Shown: positions 18,482 through 26,381 of the stretch, in pieces
Layout: each line of letters opens with the position of its first letter
Numbering within the stretch: the stretch's first letter is position 1
From: Dysgonomonas sp. PF1-14
Lineage (GTDB): Bacteria; Bacteroidota; Bacteroidia; Bacteroidales; Dysgonomonadaceae
Assembly: GCF_029892965.1 (NCBI RefSeq)
Contig: NZ_JARXWN010000017.1
Coordinates: 1 to 64,000, forward strand
Reading direction: 5' to 3'
DNA: 64,000 bases
Notes under the pieces: model-generated
Told to the model about the DNA's origin: nothing
Database searches by the model: none
Seen by the model: the letters and a program-made list of their open reading frames with translations, nothing else
Made by a program: the position numbers and the translations under genes

Positions 18482-19793
18482 GCGTATAAGTAATCTTTAG
18501 CACTTCGGTTGTATCTGTTGTTATTTTTACTCTGTCATCCGAACGTTCGCCGACAAGCCAGATAATACTGTCACCTGAACACAGAAGCCATGCGGCTTCT
18601 TTCTCAAACAGGGTAAACTTATTATCGGAAAAATAATCACTTATCTTTTTCTTTCCTTTCATGCCGAATGGAATAAACCAGTCTCCTTGCTTCCATTTAC
18701 GTATGGTTAGCGGAAAGCTTATCTTAGCTAAGTCTACATACAGAATATGGGGATTTTTCTCTATTATAAAGCTTCCATCAACCGGCACTTTCTCTATTTT
18801 CAGATGAACAGGATGCAGTATATCTTCAGTTTCTTCGCGAATAGTAAAACTATCCAGCGTCAGTAATTCCTTCTCTTTAAGGATATAGAATCCCCTGTCT
18901 TTAAGTAATTCGTGTGTTTCCGAATAGAATATTTTACCGGACTGGGCTATCAATGATTCAAATATTTGCCTGACAGTGGCCGAATTGAAGCCGTAAGGGG
19001 ATAATATTTCAAACAATATGGCTTCCGGTTCTGCATACCTTATCAGCAGATTTATATCGATCTTATCGTCTTTGAATATTTCTTTCTTCACCTGCTCTAT
19101 ATACAACTGATATATATTATACACCTGTGACAAATATCCGGCTGTGCGTATTACAGCTTCTTTTGCCGACGGATTGATAGATTCGAGCAAAGGAATAATA
19201 TTTAGCCTGATCTTATTACGTGTATATAAGTCTTCGTTATTGGTACCATCTTCTACATAAGACATCTTCCGTTCTTTCAAGTAGTCCAGTATCTCATCAC
19301 GCCCCACACAGAGCAATGGACGTATAATATAACCGTTCATCGGTGAAATACCGGTAAGTCCGCGAATACCTGTTCCTCGTACCAGATTCAGTAATATTGT
19401 CTCTACAGAATCGTCACGATGATGTGCTACAGCTATCCTGTCTGCCAAATGTATTACACGCAACTGCTCGAACCAGCTGTAACGCAATTCGCGGGCAGCC
19501 ATTTCTATCGAGATCGAGTTAATCTCGGCATGTGCTTCCGTATCGAAATCGATACGCTCAAATTTCAGATTATATTTCTGGCACAATTCCTCAACAAAAA
19601 AAGCGTCTCTGTTCGACTCTTCACCCCGAAGATGAAAATTACAGTGTGCAACTACACACTCAATTCCAAAACTATGCAGAATATCGAGCAAAGCCACCGA
19701 ATCGGCTCCGCCACTTACACCGACTATCACTTTTTCTCCTCCCGAAAGTAATCGGTTTGCTACTATATATTGTTCTACCTTTGTTACATTCAT
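18474..19793 (-). CDS. tilS: tRNA(Ile)-lysidine synthase
   Basis: Attaches lysine to C34 of the AUA-decoding tRNA(Ile). The N-terminal PP-loop VGVSGGADSVALLDIL (about 24-39) binds ATP; AHCNFHLRGEES and GTGIRGLTGI are further family motifs, and the C-terminal TilS domain (about 360-435) contains the KWKQGDWFIPFGM-like segment. Length 439 is normal. It overlaps the convergent exported-protein gene by eight bases and lies 24 bases after the HD-domain gene, with which it is probably co-transcribed. Confidence 0.96.
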   Translation of the reverse strand: MNVTKVEQYIVANRLLSGGEKVIVGVSGGADSVALLDILHSFGIECVVAHCNFHLRGEESNRDAFFVEELCQKYNLKFERIDFDTEAHAEINSISIEMAARELRYSWFEQLRVIHLADRIAVAHHRDDSVETILLNLVRGTGIRGLTGISPMNGYIIRPLLCVGRDEILDYLKERKMSYVEDGTNNEDLYTRNKIRLNIIPLLESINPSAKEAVIRTAGYLSQVYNIYQLYIEQVKKEIFKDDKIDINLLIRYAEPEAILFEILSPYGFNSATVRQIFESLIAQSGKIFYSETHELLKDRGFYILKEKELLTLDSFTIREETEDILHPVHLKIEKVPVDGSFIIEKNPHILYVDLAKISFPLTIRKWKQGDWFIPFGMKGKKKISDYFSDNKFTLFEKEAAWLLCSGDSIIWLVGERSDDRVKITTDTTEVLKITYTPT

Positions 19794-19817
19794 CTTTCTG
19801 TCGATTTCAAAGACCTG

Positions 19818-21044
19818 TTACAACTTCAGATAAGAGAAATAATGTTTCTCTACTTTTTTGGAGAGTAAATGTATGTTCAGCATATCCGAAGCTTCAGATA
19901 TATCTTTTATTGAACCATCGTTATACAATATATCAATACTGTCGTCAGCTTCATTGTACATATTAGTATAAATCACATCACATGAATAAAGGTAAGAGGC
20001 CTCTTCCTCACTTATTCCTAGTTTCTGTACGCATTTGTCTATATGTTTTTGTTGACGTTCTGCCGACATGGGCTCATTTGTAACCTCTATTTTAAACAAT
20101 TTCCGGTTTATAAGGTATGAACTTAATATTGACAGTACAGTATCTTTATTATTTGCCCAGACTTTAAGTGCACACCAAATATCATTATCATCCAAATCGA
20201 CAAAATGACTCAATACTTCATTGGTACGCTCATCAAAAGATGATTTATCTATATTGTTTTCCAGAAAATAGCTGAGAGACGGCGATGCAAACAACCGTTC
20301 TCCCCTATCGGTAAGAACCTTAGCGCGCATCAACGTTTTTATAAGCATCTTTTCGGCTGCCACCGCAGTTTTATGCAGATATACCTGCCAGTACATCAAC
20401 CTGCGCGACATCAGAAAGTTTTCGATCGAATATATACCTTTTGCCTCAACTACAAGACGGTCGTTACGCAAGTCGAGCATTTTAATGATACGAGCCGAAC
20501 CGATATTGCCTTCTGTAACTCCGGTGAAGAAACTATCGCGGCGCAGATAGTCAAGTCTGTCCACATCTAACTGTCCACTTACTAACTGATGTAAAAACTT
20601 CTTAGGATACTCATTCTTAAAGATTGAAATGCAAATATCAAGTTCTCCGCCCAACTCCTTATTTAAAGTTTCCATCAGTGCCAGAGATACCTCTTCGTGA
20701 TGTATTCCGTTTGTCAGTGTATGTTCCAATACATGTGAAAAAGGGCCATGTCCCACATCGTGCAACAGAATACAAGCTAATGCTCCGTTGGCCTCTTGCT
20801 GACTGATTTCATGTCCTTTAAACCGAAGATTGTTGATTGCTTCATCCATCAGATACATAGCCCCGATAGAGTGATGCAGACGTGTATGCTGTGCTCCCGG
20901 ATATACAAAAGATGCCAGCCCCAGTTGCTTAATACGGTTTAACCGTTGCAGGAACGGGTGTTGAATGAGGTTGTAAAGAAATTGATTAGGTACAGTTATA
21001 AACCCGAATACAGGGTCGTTTATTATTTTTTTTCTGCTGCTCAT
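19818..21044 (-). CDS. HD-domain phosphohydrolase (dGTPase-like)
   Basis: Metal-dependent HD hydrolase of the SAMHD1/dGTPase-like group; it probably hydrolyses nucleotides, substrate unproven. The first metal His is in RLHHSIGAMYL and the HD pair in LLHDVGHGPFSHVLEH (about residues 90-105); a further Asp lies in VDRLDYLRRDS. The 408-residue length is typical for the single-domain bacterial proteins. It is first in a likely two-gene unit with tilS. Confidence 0.88.
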   Translation of the reverse strand: MSSRKKIINDPVFGFITVPNQFLYNLIQHPFLQRLNRIKQLGLASFVYPGAQHTRLHHSIGAMYLMDEAINNLRFKGHEISQQEANGALACILLHDVGHGPFSHVLEHTLTNGIHHEEVSLALMETLNKELGGELDICISIFKNEYPKKFLHQLVSGQLDVDRLDYLRRDSFFTGVTEGNIGSARIIKMLDLRNDRLVVEAKGIYSIENFLMSRRLMYWQVYLHKTAVAAEKMLIKTLMRAKVLTDRGERLFASPSLSYFLENNIDKSSFDERTNEVLSHFVDLDDNDIWCALKVWANNKDTVLSILSSYLINRKLFKIEVTNEPMSAERQQKHIDKCVQKLGISEEEASYLYSCDVIYTNMYNEADDSIDILYNDGSIKDISEASDMLNIHLLSKKVEKHYFSYLKL

Positions 21045-21212
21045 TTATGGCTGTATGTTGGATTCGTTAAATTTCAAGGCTTAAAGATACAGAGAATTTG
21101 TGTAATTGATGCAATCTCCCACTAATGTTAAAGCACCCATAACTAATATATAAAATCAATAAAAAGCGAACGATATCTTCTGAATTTGTGCGGTTGTTTT
21201 ATTCAAAACAAT

Positions 21213-21220
21213 TATATTTG
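21213..21220 (+). promoter_or_regulatory. -7 box ahead of the small ORF and terC
   Basis: TATATTTG fits TAnnTTTG, 19 bases before the ATG of the 35-residue ORF at 21239. A second match, TAAATTTG at 21372-21379, lies 16 bases before the terC ATG and could serve terC alone. Confidence 0.45.
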
Positions 21221-21238
21221 TTGTAATCTGAAGACTAA

Positions 21239-21346
21239 ATGCAAAAGATAGTGAGAAAAATAGTTGCTAAAATCCGTTTCTTACTGAGATTGGAAAAAAC
21301 TGATCGCGATACCGTAATAAAAGAATACCTAGAAAAGATCAAATAA
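21239..21346 (+). CDS. Possible 35-residue basic peptide
   Basis: ATG to TAA encodes a peptide rich in Lys/Arg and aliphatic residues (MQKIVRKIVAKIRFLLRLEK start) that could form an amphipathic helix. A TAnnTTTG box at suitable distance supports transcription. It precedes terC by 48 bases. No family recognised; coding status is plausible but unproven. Confidence 0.35.
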   Translation: MQKIVRKIVAKIRFLLRLEKTDRDTVIKEYLEKIK

Positions 21347-21394
21347 TTTCCATCGGAGACAAATTCTTTATTAAATTTGTCGCAAAAAACGAAT

Positions 21395-22225
21395 ATGGAA
21401 ATATTGGAAACTTTTCTTTTGCCAAGTGCATGGATAGCTCTGCTCACTCTGGCCTTTCTCGAAATAGTATTGGGGATAGATAATATTGTGTTTTTATCAA
21501 TTATGTCCTCAAAGCTTCCGGCCAAAGAACAACCCAAAGCCCGCACTGTAGGTCTTTTATTAGCGATGTTGTTCAGAATCCTGTTATTATTCTGTATCTC
21601 ATGGCTGATGAAGCTAACCAAGCCAATATTTTCATTCGATACGGCATGGTTCGACGGCTCTGTCTCGGGGCAGAGTATCATCATAGGTGTGGGAGGGCTT
21701 TTCTTGTTATATAAGAGCGTGACCGAAATACACCACAAGCTTGAAGGTGAAAGCGATACTGTGCAAGGGAAATCCAAAAGCAGTTTTATTGGTGTCATTG
21801 TACAGATAGTGGCTTTAGACATTGTATTCTCGTTCGACAGTGTGCTTACGGCTGTCGGTCTGGTAAGCTTCAACGAATTTGGCTATGTAGGAGCTATGAC
21901 TATTATGGTTACGGCAGTAGTAGCTGCTGTATTGGTAATGCTGCTATTCTCAGGGCCTGTAAGTAAATTTGTGAACGAACACCCTACTATACAGATGCTG
22001 GGATTATCGTTCCTCATACTGATCGGTGTAATGCTTCTGGTAGAATCGGCTCACCTATCGCAGATTTCGATATTCGGCAGCACTGTGGGCGAAATTCCAA
22101 AGGGATATATATACTTTGCCATCGCATTCTCTCTTCTTGTAGAGTTCCTGAATATGAAACTACGGAAAAAATCGACTCCTGTAAAATTGAAAGATTCGGA
22201 ACTGATGGAAAATCAGGATAAATAA
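21395..22225 (+). CDS. TerC-family integral membrane protein
   Basis: Membrane protein of the TerC/Alx superfamily, associated with manganese export and tellurium resistance. About seven helices; the conserved acidic intramembrane motifs are seen in LEIVLGIDNIVFLS (about 19-32) and LDIVFSFDSVLTAVG (about 149-163). Length 276 from the ATG at 21395; the upstream in-frame TTG at 21377 overlaps a promoter-like box and is less likely. Specific transport function is not shown by the sequence. Confidence 0.88.
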   Translation: MEILETFLLPSAWIALLTLAFLEIVLGIDNIVFLSIMSSKLPAKEQPKARTVGLLLAMLFRILLLFCISWLMKLTKPIFSFDTAWFDGSVSGQSIIIGVGGLFLLYKSVTEIHHKLEGESDTVQGKSKSSFIGVIVQIVALDIVFSFDSVLTAVGLVSFNEFGYVGAMTIMVTAVVAAVLVMLLFSGPVSKFVNEHPTIQMLGLSFLILIGVMLLVESAHLSQISIFGSTVGEIPKGYIYFAIAFSLLVEFLNMKLRKKSTPVKLKDSELMENQDK

Positions 22226-22264
22226 TTCGATAGAGTTACAGATAATATAGCTATTTTAGCATTC

Positions 22265-22301
22265 ATAAATCCTGTGAGCCGGATGGTTACACAGGATTTA
22301 T
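22265..22301 (+). terminator. Inverted repeat after terC
   Basis: Perfect 12-bp stem ATAAATCCTGTG (22265-22276) with CACAGGATTTAT (22290-22301), 13-base loop, no T tract beyond. It can act as a weak terminator or transcript-stabilising hairpin between terC and the phosphatidyltransferase gene. Confidence 0.5.
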
Positions 22302-22343
22302 AGTTACAAAATCAATACGATTCACACACATAAATCTTTACAG

Positions 22344-22949
22344 ATGATCTCTATTTACAACATAAAACCTCAGTTTCAGAAGCTACTGACGCCTATTCTG
22401 ACTTTCTTACACAACAGAAATATTACAGCCAATCAGATAACAATAAGTGCTTGCATATTATCTCTTATCATCGGCGTCTTGTTCTGGTTTGCTGACACTA
22501 ATCCTTTATTCTTTCTGGCTCTGCCTATAGGATTGTTGATACGGATGGCACTGAATGCACTGGATGGCATGATGGCGCGCAAATACAATCAGATCAGCAC
22601 CAAAGGAGAGATGCTGAACGAAGTCGGAGATATTGTTTCCGATCTGTTTGTATTCTTTCCTCTGCTAAAGTACCAGCCCGAAAGTATATATCTTGTTGTC
22701 CTATTCATCGCATTTAGTATTATAAACGAATTTGCAGGCATCATGGGTAAAGTGATATCGGGAGAGAGAAGATATGAAGGGCCTATGGGTAAAAGCGACA
22801 GGGCTTTCCTGTTGGGATTATATGGTATTCTGAGTTTTTTGTCAGTAAGTATTTCGGCATATTCGGTATGGGTTTTTGCCGTTATCATTTTATTATTACT
22901 TATAAGTACAAGTGTAAGAATCAGTAAAACGCTGAAAGGCAGTAAATGA
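22344..22949 (+). CDS. CDP-alcohol phosphatidyltransferase family protein, YnbA-like
   Basis: Membrane enzyme of the family that joins a CDP-activated lipid to an alcohol. The 201 residues form about six helices. The signature region reads NALDGMMARKYNQ...KGEMLNEVGD: the core DG-x2-AR is kept, but the first and third Asp of the classic D-x2-DG-x2-AR-x8-G-x3-D-x3-D motif are Asn. From memory, E. coli YnbA has the same substitutions and a similar GPxGKSDRA segment; that comparison needs checking. The length and the nearby YnbC- and YnbD-like genes support this assignment. Substrates unknown. Confidence 0.8.
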   Translation: MISIYNIKPQFQKLLTPILTFLHNRNITANQITISACILSLIIGVLFWFADTNPLFFLALPIGLLIRMALNALDGMMARKYNQISTKGEMLNEVGDIVSDLFVFFPLLKYQPESIYLVVLFIAFSIINEFAGIMGKVISGERRYEGPMGKSDRAFLLGLYGILSFLSVSISAYSVWVFAVIILLLLISTSVRISKTLKGSK

Positions 22950-23289
22950 GATTGAAACTATCCTTTATTTTCTCTTCGCAGTTTTATCTATAGAGAAAGC
23001 GTTCTTTGAAATAAAGTGTACTAGTTCATAGAGTTCTAGTGTACTGGAAGAAAGAAAATTTAAAACTAGCAAGCTAGTAGACTATAGACCAATAAACCTG
23101 TTAGGTTTGTAAGGTTTTAGTTAAAATTGGCAATGTAGGGGCGAACCCATGTGTTCGTCCGGAGACGCTAAAAGCGGGCAGACATGTGAGTCTGCCCCTA
23201 CGAGAATGAAAAGTAACAGAAATATAAATAGTGCAAAATGTGTTACCTTTGTTACCTTTTACAGGATTACAGACTTTTAACCCTTTGAC
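22950..23289. repeat. Palindromic repeat island between the ynbA-like and patatin-like genes
   Basis: No gene in 340 bases. Palindromes follow one another: ACTAGC-AA-GCTAGT (23065-23078), AAACCT-GTT-AGGTTT (23094-23108), and a larger element with outer arms GTAGGGGC (23135-23142) and GCCCCTAC (23194-23201). Within the larger element are two hairpins, one with arms near GGGCGAAC/GTTCGTCC and one GGGCAGAC/GTCTGCCC (23176-23183 with 23190-23197). The GTAGGGGCGAAC type recurs in intergenic DNA of many bacteria. Confidence 0.65.
23244..23251 (+). promoter_or_regulatory. -7 box for the patatin-SDR-ynbD-ynbC operon
   Basis: TACCTTTG matches TAnnTTTG, 38 bases before the patatin-like ATG. It makes the four downstream genes a unit independent of the ynbA-like gene. 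Confidence 0.55.
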
Positions 23290-24333
23290 ATGAAGGCATT
23301 AGACAATGAATATGACAGAGTTGCGGTTTTCTCAGGAGGAGGAACCCGATTTGCCATATATTGCGGTATGTTTGCAGCTATGCAGGATGCAGGCATGTCA
23401 CCTGATCTGATTATCGGAGCATGCGGAGGAGCTATAGCCACAACCATCATTAATGCCTTCGCCACAAATGAAGAGCGAAAAAGCTATCTGCAATCAGAAG
23501 AGTTATACGAGTTTGTACGGGGTACAGAGTTGACCGATGAAAGAATGTTGTACCGCATCGGTTGGTACTGTCTGAAAAAGATGTACAGCAAAGGGAATGC
23601 ACCATATATAGAGGATGTTTTCAGTAAATATCTGGTAAATACGCCGGAAGATTTGACCACATTGTTACCAACCCTCTCTACGGAAACTAAAACAAATATA
23701 CCATCGATAATCATCGGATCTAAGATGTTATTTGATCCGTCTGAAACGGGTAAGGTCAGAAACGACAGGAAGCTATACAAGAAAGTACTCTTTACGGATG
23801 AAATAACTGCACAAAAGATTAATTGCGAGGACATTGAAATTCGTTCAGACAACTACATATCAGGTGCTATCGATCCGTCGATAGAGATTATGACAAATGT
23901 GCCGATGATTACGGCCATGCGTATTTCCGTATCGGATATGTTTTATGTACAGCCTGTACATTATCGGGATCATTATTTTGCAGGCGGAGCAATCGATCTT
24001 ATTCCGATGGAACTGGCTACAGCTATGGGAGAAACCATCTTTTTCGAAAAGAAAAGCCCCTACTCCACTATGGAGGAATCTCTGGTGAGAGCCGTTCTGG
24101 GATATAGCGGAAATGAACGATTGAAAGAAATCAGCAATGGCAATGTGCAATATTGGATAGATACGCGCGATGCTACACAGGCTCTTAACGGACATTATTG
24201 TAAGAAAAATATCGACTGGGCTAAATTCCGAATCAGTATGTCATTACCGGATTCACTCGAACAGTTCGCCGAAGATATGGAAATACAATGGCAATACGGG
24301 TATAGAAAAGTAATGGAGCAAACAGGCTTATGA
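23290..24333 (+). CDS. Patatin-like protein with altered catalytic dyad
   Basis: Patatin fold lipid acyl hydrolase by homology: oxyanion loop SGGGTRF at residues 15-21 and a nucleophile elbow at 43-47. The elbow reads GACGG, so Cys45 stands where patatins have Ser in G-x-S-x-G. The second motif, normally DG[GA], reads AGGA (Ala231), so the catalytic Asp is also missing; an Asp occurs five residues later (AIDLIP). The protein may be non-hydrolytic, or use Cys. It is 347 residues and opens a coupled operon: its stop overlaps the SDR start by four bases. Confidence 0.8.
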   Translation: MKALDNEYDRVAVFSGGGTRFAIYCGMFAAMQDAGMSPDLIIGACGGAIATTIINAFATNEERKSYLQSEELYEFVRGTELTDERMLYRIGWYCLKKMYSKGNAPYIEDVFSKYLVNTPEDLTTLLPTLSTETKTNIPSIIIGSKMLFDPSETGKVRNDRKLYKKVLFTDEITAQKINCEDIEIRSDNYISGAIDPSIEIMTNVPMITAMRISVSDMFYVQPVHYRDHYFAGGAIDLIPMELATAMGETIFFEKKSPYSTMEESLVRAVLGYSGNERLKEISNGNVQYWIDTRDATQALNGHYCKKNIDWAKFRISMSLPDSLEQFAEDMEIQWQYGYRKVMEQTGL

Positions 24334-25082
24334 AAATATTTATTATAGGAGGTACATCGGGAATTGGACTGGCTACAGCGATACAGTATCTGGAAGCAGG
24401 ACATCGGGTCGGCATTTGCGGACGTGATATACAGAAAGTAAAACTGAATAAGGATTATCCTTTGCTTCAACTATATCAACTCGATGTGTATGATAAAGAC
24501 GCATTAAATAAGGCTATTACAGACTTTGCAGGTGACGTACTCGATATAATGATCTATTCGGCAGGCAATTATTCCGACAGTTCTCTAAATAAGCTTTCTT
24601 ACGAAGACAGTACAAATATGCTGAGGGTAAATATTGCAGGCGCGGTAAATGCGCTGGAAGTGACACGCGATATTATGTACAGGCAACAAAGGGGACATAT
24701 AGCCATTATAGCATCGGTATCGGGTCTGCTGGATTATCCTAAAGCTACTATTTATGGAAAAACGAAGAGAGCACTGATACAGATTGCTGACGCTTATCGC
24801 AGGGCTTTATCCGATTTCGGGATAAACATAACCGTTATAGCGCCCGGATATGTGAACTCTGATAAACTCAGGGAACTAAACGACCACGATTTGTCGAAGA
24901 AGCCGTTTGTTGTCGGCTGTGAATATGCTGCAACTAAGATTATCGAAGGTATAGAGAAGAACAAAGAGATTGTCATTTTCCCTTCAAGGATGAAATATCT
25001 TATACGCCTCCTCTCCTGTTTACCCAAAAGTCTGATAGGCTTTGTAATGTACAAAAAAGCAAAATGGTCGCAAAAGAAATAG
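24330..25082 (+). CDS. Short-chain dehydrogenase/reductase
   Basis: NAD(P)-dependent SDR of 250 residues. The Rossmann glycine motif GGTSGIGLA is at about residues 8-16, YSAGNYSD stands at the usual NAG position, and the catalytic Ser-Tyr-Lys appears as IASVSG, then YGKTK. A hydrophobic C-terminal stretch may attach it to the membrane. It overlaps the patatin-like gene by four bases and the phosphatase gene by 19 bases. Context suggests reduction of a lipid or lipid-head-group intermediate; substrate unknown. Confidence 0.87.
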   Translation: MKIFIIGGTSGIGLATAIQYLEAGHRVGICGRDIQKVKLNKDYPLLQLYQLDVYDKDALNKAITDFAGDVLDIMIYSAGNYSDSSLNKLSYEDSTNMLRVNIAGAVNALEVTRDIMYRQQRGHIAIIASVSGLLDYPKATIYGKTKRALIQIADAYRRALSDFGINITVIAPGYVNSDKLRELNDHDLSKKPFVVGCEYAATKIIEGIEKNKEIVIFPSRMKYLIRLLSCLPKSLIGFVMYKKAKWSQKK

Positions 25083-26377
25083 ACGGAAAGGCAACGATAA
25101 GAGCAAAGCTGGGCGGGCTATGCCTTAGTTATATATTGTTTCTGATCATATATAACTTCTGCGGATGGTATGCTTCAAATCTGGAACATGTGGGCTCTTT
25201 TGTTTTTCGTTTCGAAAACAATATTCCCTTTTTGGCGTGGATGATCGTGCCTTATATGAGTAGCGGATTGTTTTTCGCCCTTATATTTTTCATGTGTTCG
25301 GGACAAAAGGAGCTTCTCTTGCTGACTAAAAGGATAAACTTTGTGACTATCGTATCAGGATTGTTCTTTATCATACTTCCACTGAAATTTACCTTCACAA
25401 AACCAGAAATAGACTCTCCTATCCTGCGTTTTTTCTTTCAATTTCTGAATACATGGGATACGAACTACAATCAGGCTCCGTCGCTACACATAAGCTATGC
25501 CTGTATATTCTGGTCAGTACTACGCAAGGAATTATATGGAAAATGGAAAACGATAGCTGCTGTATGGCTATTGCTGATGGGAATATCTACATTGACTGTC
25601 TATCAGCATCATTTGATCGACATAATCGCTGCTTTGCTGCTTATTTGCATTACACTCCTTCTCTTCCCAGAGAGAAAAGACCGCAATTATTATATCGGTA
25701 TAATATATCTTATAACGAGTATATTATTTGCTGTGACAGCTTTACTTATTTATCAGTATATCAGTGGATATGGGTTGATTCTATTATGGCTTTCCATTAC
25801 GCTCCTGCTTGTTGGGGTTGCTTATGTCACGTCCAATCACCGATTCCTGAAACGTGAAGACGGAACAATTAATATACTCAAAAAGGTCATTTACTTGCCA
25901 TATACCGCTATATATAAAGCTTTTAGATTATTCTTTTGCAAGAATGAAAAGCATCCTGTAACTGAGATATATCCGCGTGTCTTTCTGGGACCGATACTTA
26001 ACCGAAAGCAAGCCGATAAGTTTAATATCAATGACAAAACCATTGTTATAGACCTGTCTGCAGAACTTGAAGAAAACAAGGCAATCAGGCAAAAAGCAAC
26101 TTATTACTCATTCCCGATCTTAGATATAGGAGTGGCAGAGAAGGAGTATATAGATTCAATCCTGAAAACCTTATCCGTACTATATACAAATATGGATAGC
26201 GATCAAAAGATATATATTCATTGCCTGATGGGATATTCGCGGAGTGTTTTTATTACAACAATATTTATACGCGATTTATTGAACATCGATACACCGGAGG
26301 CAATAGATATGGTAAGAAAAAATTATCCGTATGCTATATTTCCCCAATATTTACTAGATTTGACGATCAAAAAATAA
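25064..26377 (+). CDS. PAP2/dual-specificity phosphatase fusion, YnbD-like
   Basis: Membrane protein of 437 residues with two phosphatase modules. The N-terminal PAP2 part (about 1-215, multiple helices) shows APSLHISYA and HHLIDIIAA, matching the PSGH and SRxxxxxHxxxD-type lipid-phosphatase motifs. The C-terminal cytosolic part (about 290-437) is a dual-specificity/tyrosine phosphatase domain with the signature HCLMGYSRS. The pairing and length match E. coli YnbD (from memory). It probably dephosphorylates a lipid phosphate made by neighbouring enzymes; whether the DSP half acts on protein or lipid head group is open. Confidence 0.87.
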   Translation: MVAKEIDGKATIRAKLGGLCLSYILFLIIYNFCGWYASNLEHVGSFVFRFENNIPFLAWMIVPYMSSGLFFALIFFMCSGQKELLLLTKRINFVTIVSGLFFIILPLKFTFTKPEIDSPILRFFFQFLNTWDTNYNQAPSLHISYACIFWSVLRKELYGKWKTIAAVWLLLMGISTLTVYQHHLIDIIAALLLICITLLLFPERKDRNYYIGIIYLITSILFAVTALLIYQYISGYGLILLWLSITLLLVGVAYVTSNHRFLKREDGTINILKKVIYLPYTAIYKAFRLFFCKNEKHPVTEIYPRVFLGPILNRKQADKFNINDKTIVIDLSAELEENKAIRQKATYYSFPILDIGVAEKEYIDSILKTLSVLYTNMDSDQKIYIHCLMGYSRSVFITTIFIRDLLNIDTPEAIDMVRKNYPYAIFPQYLLDLTIKK

Positions 26378-26381
26378 GAAG

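Noticed and set aside
21235-21873. 212-codon minus-strand open frame opposite the small ORF and terC
   Set aside because: Low-complexity Ser/Ile/Asn composition, no family motifs, and complete overlap with the conserved TerC coding sequence.
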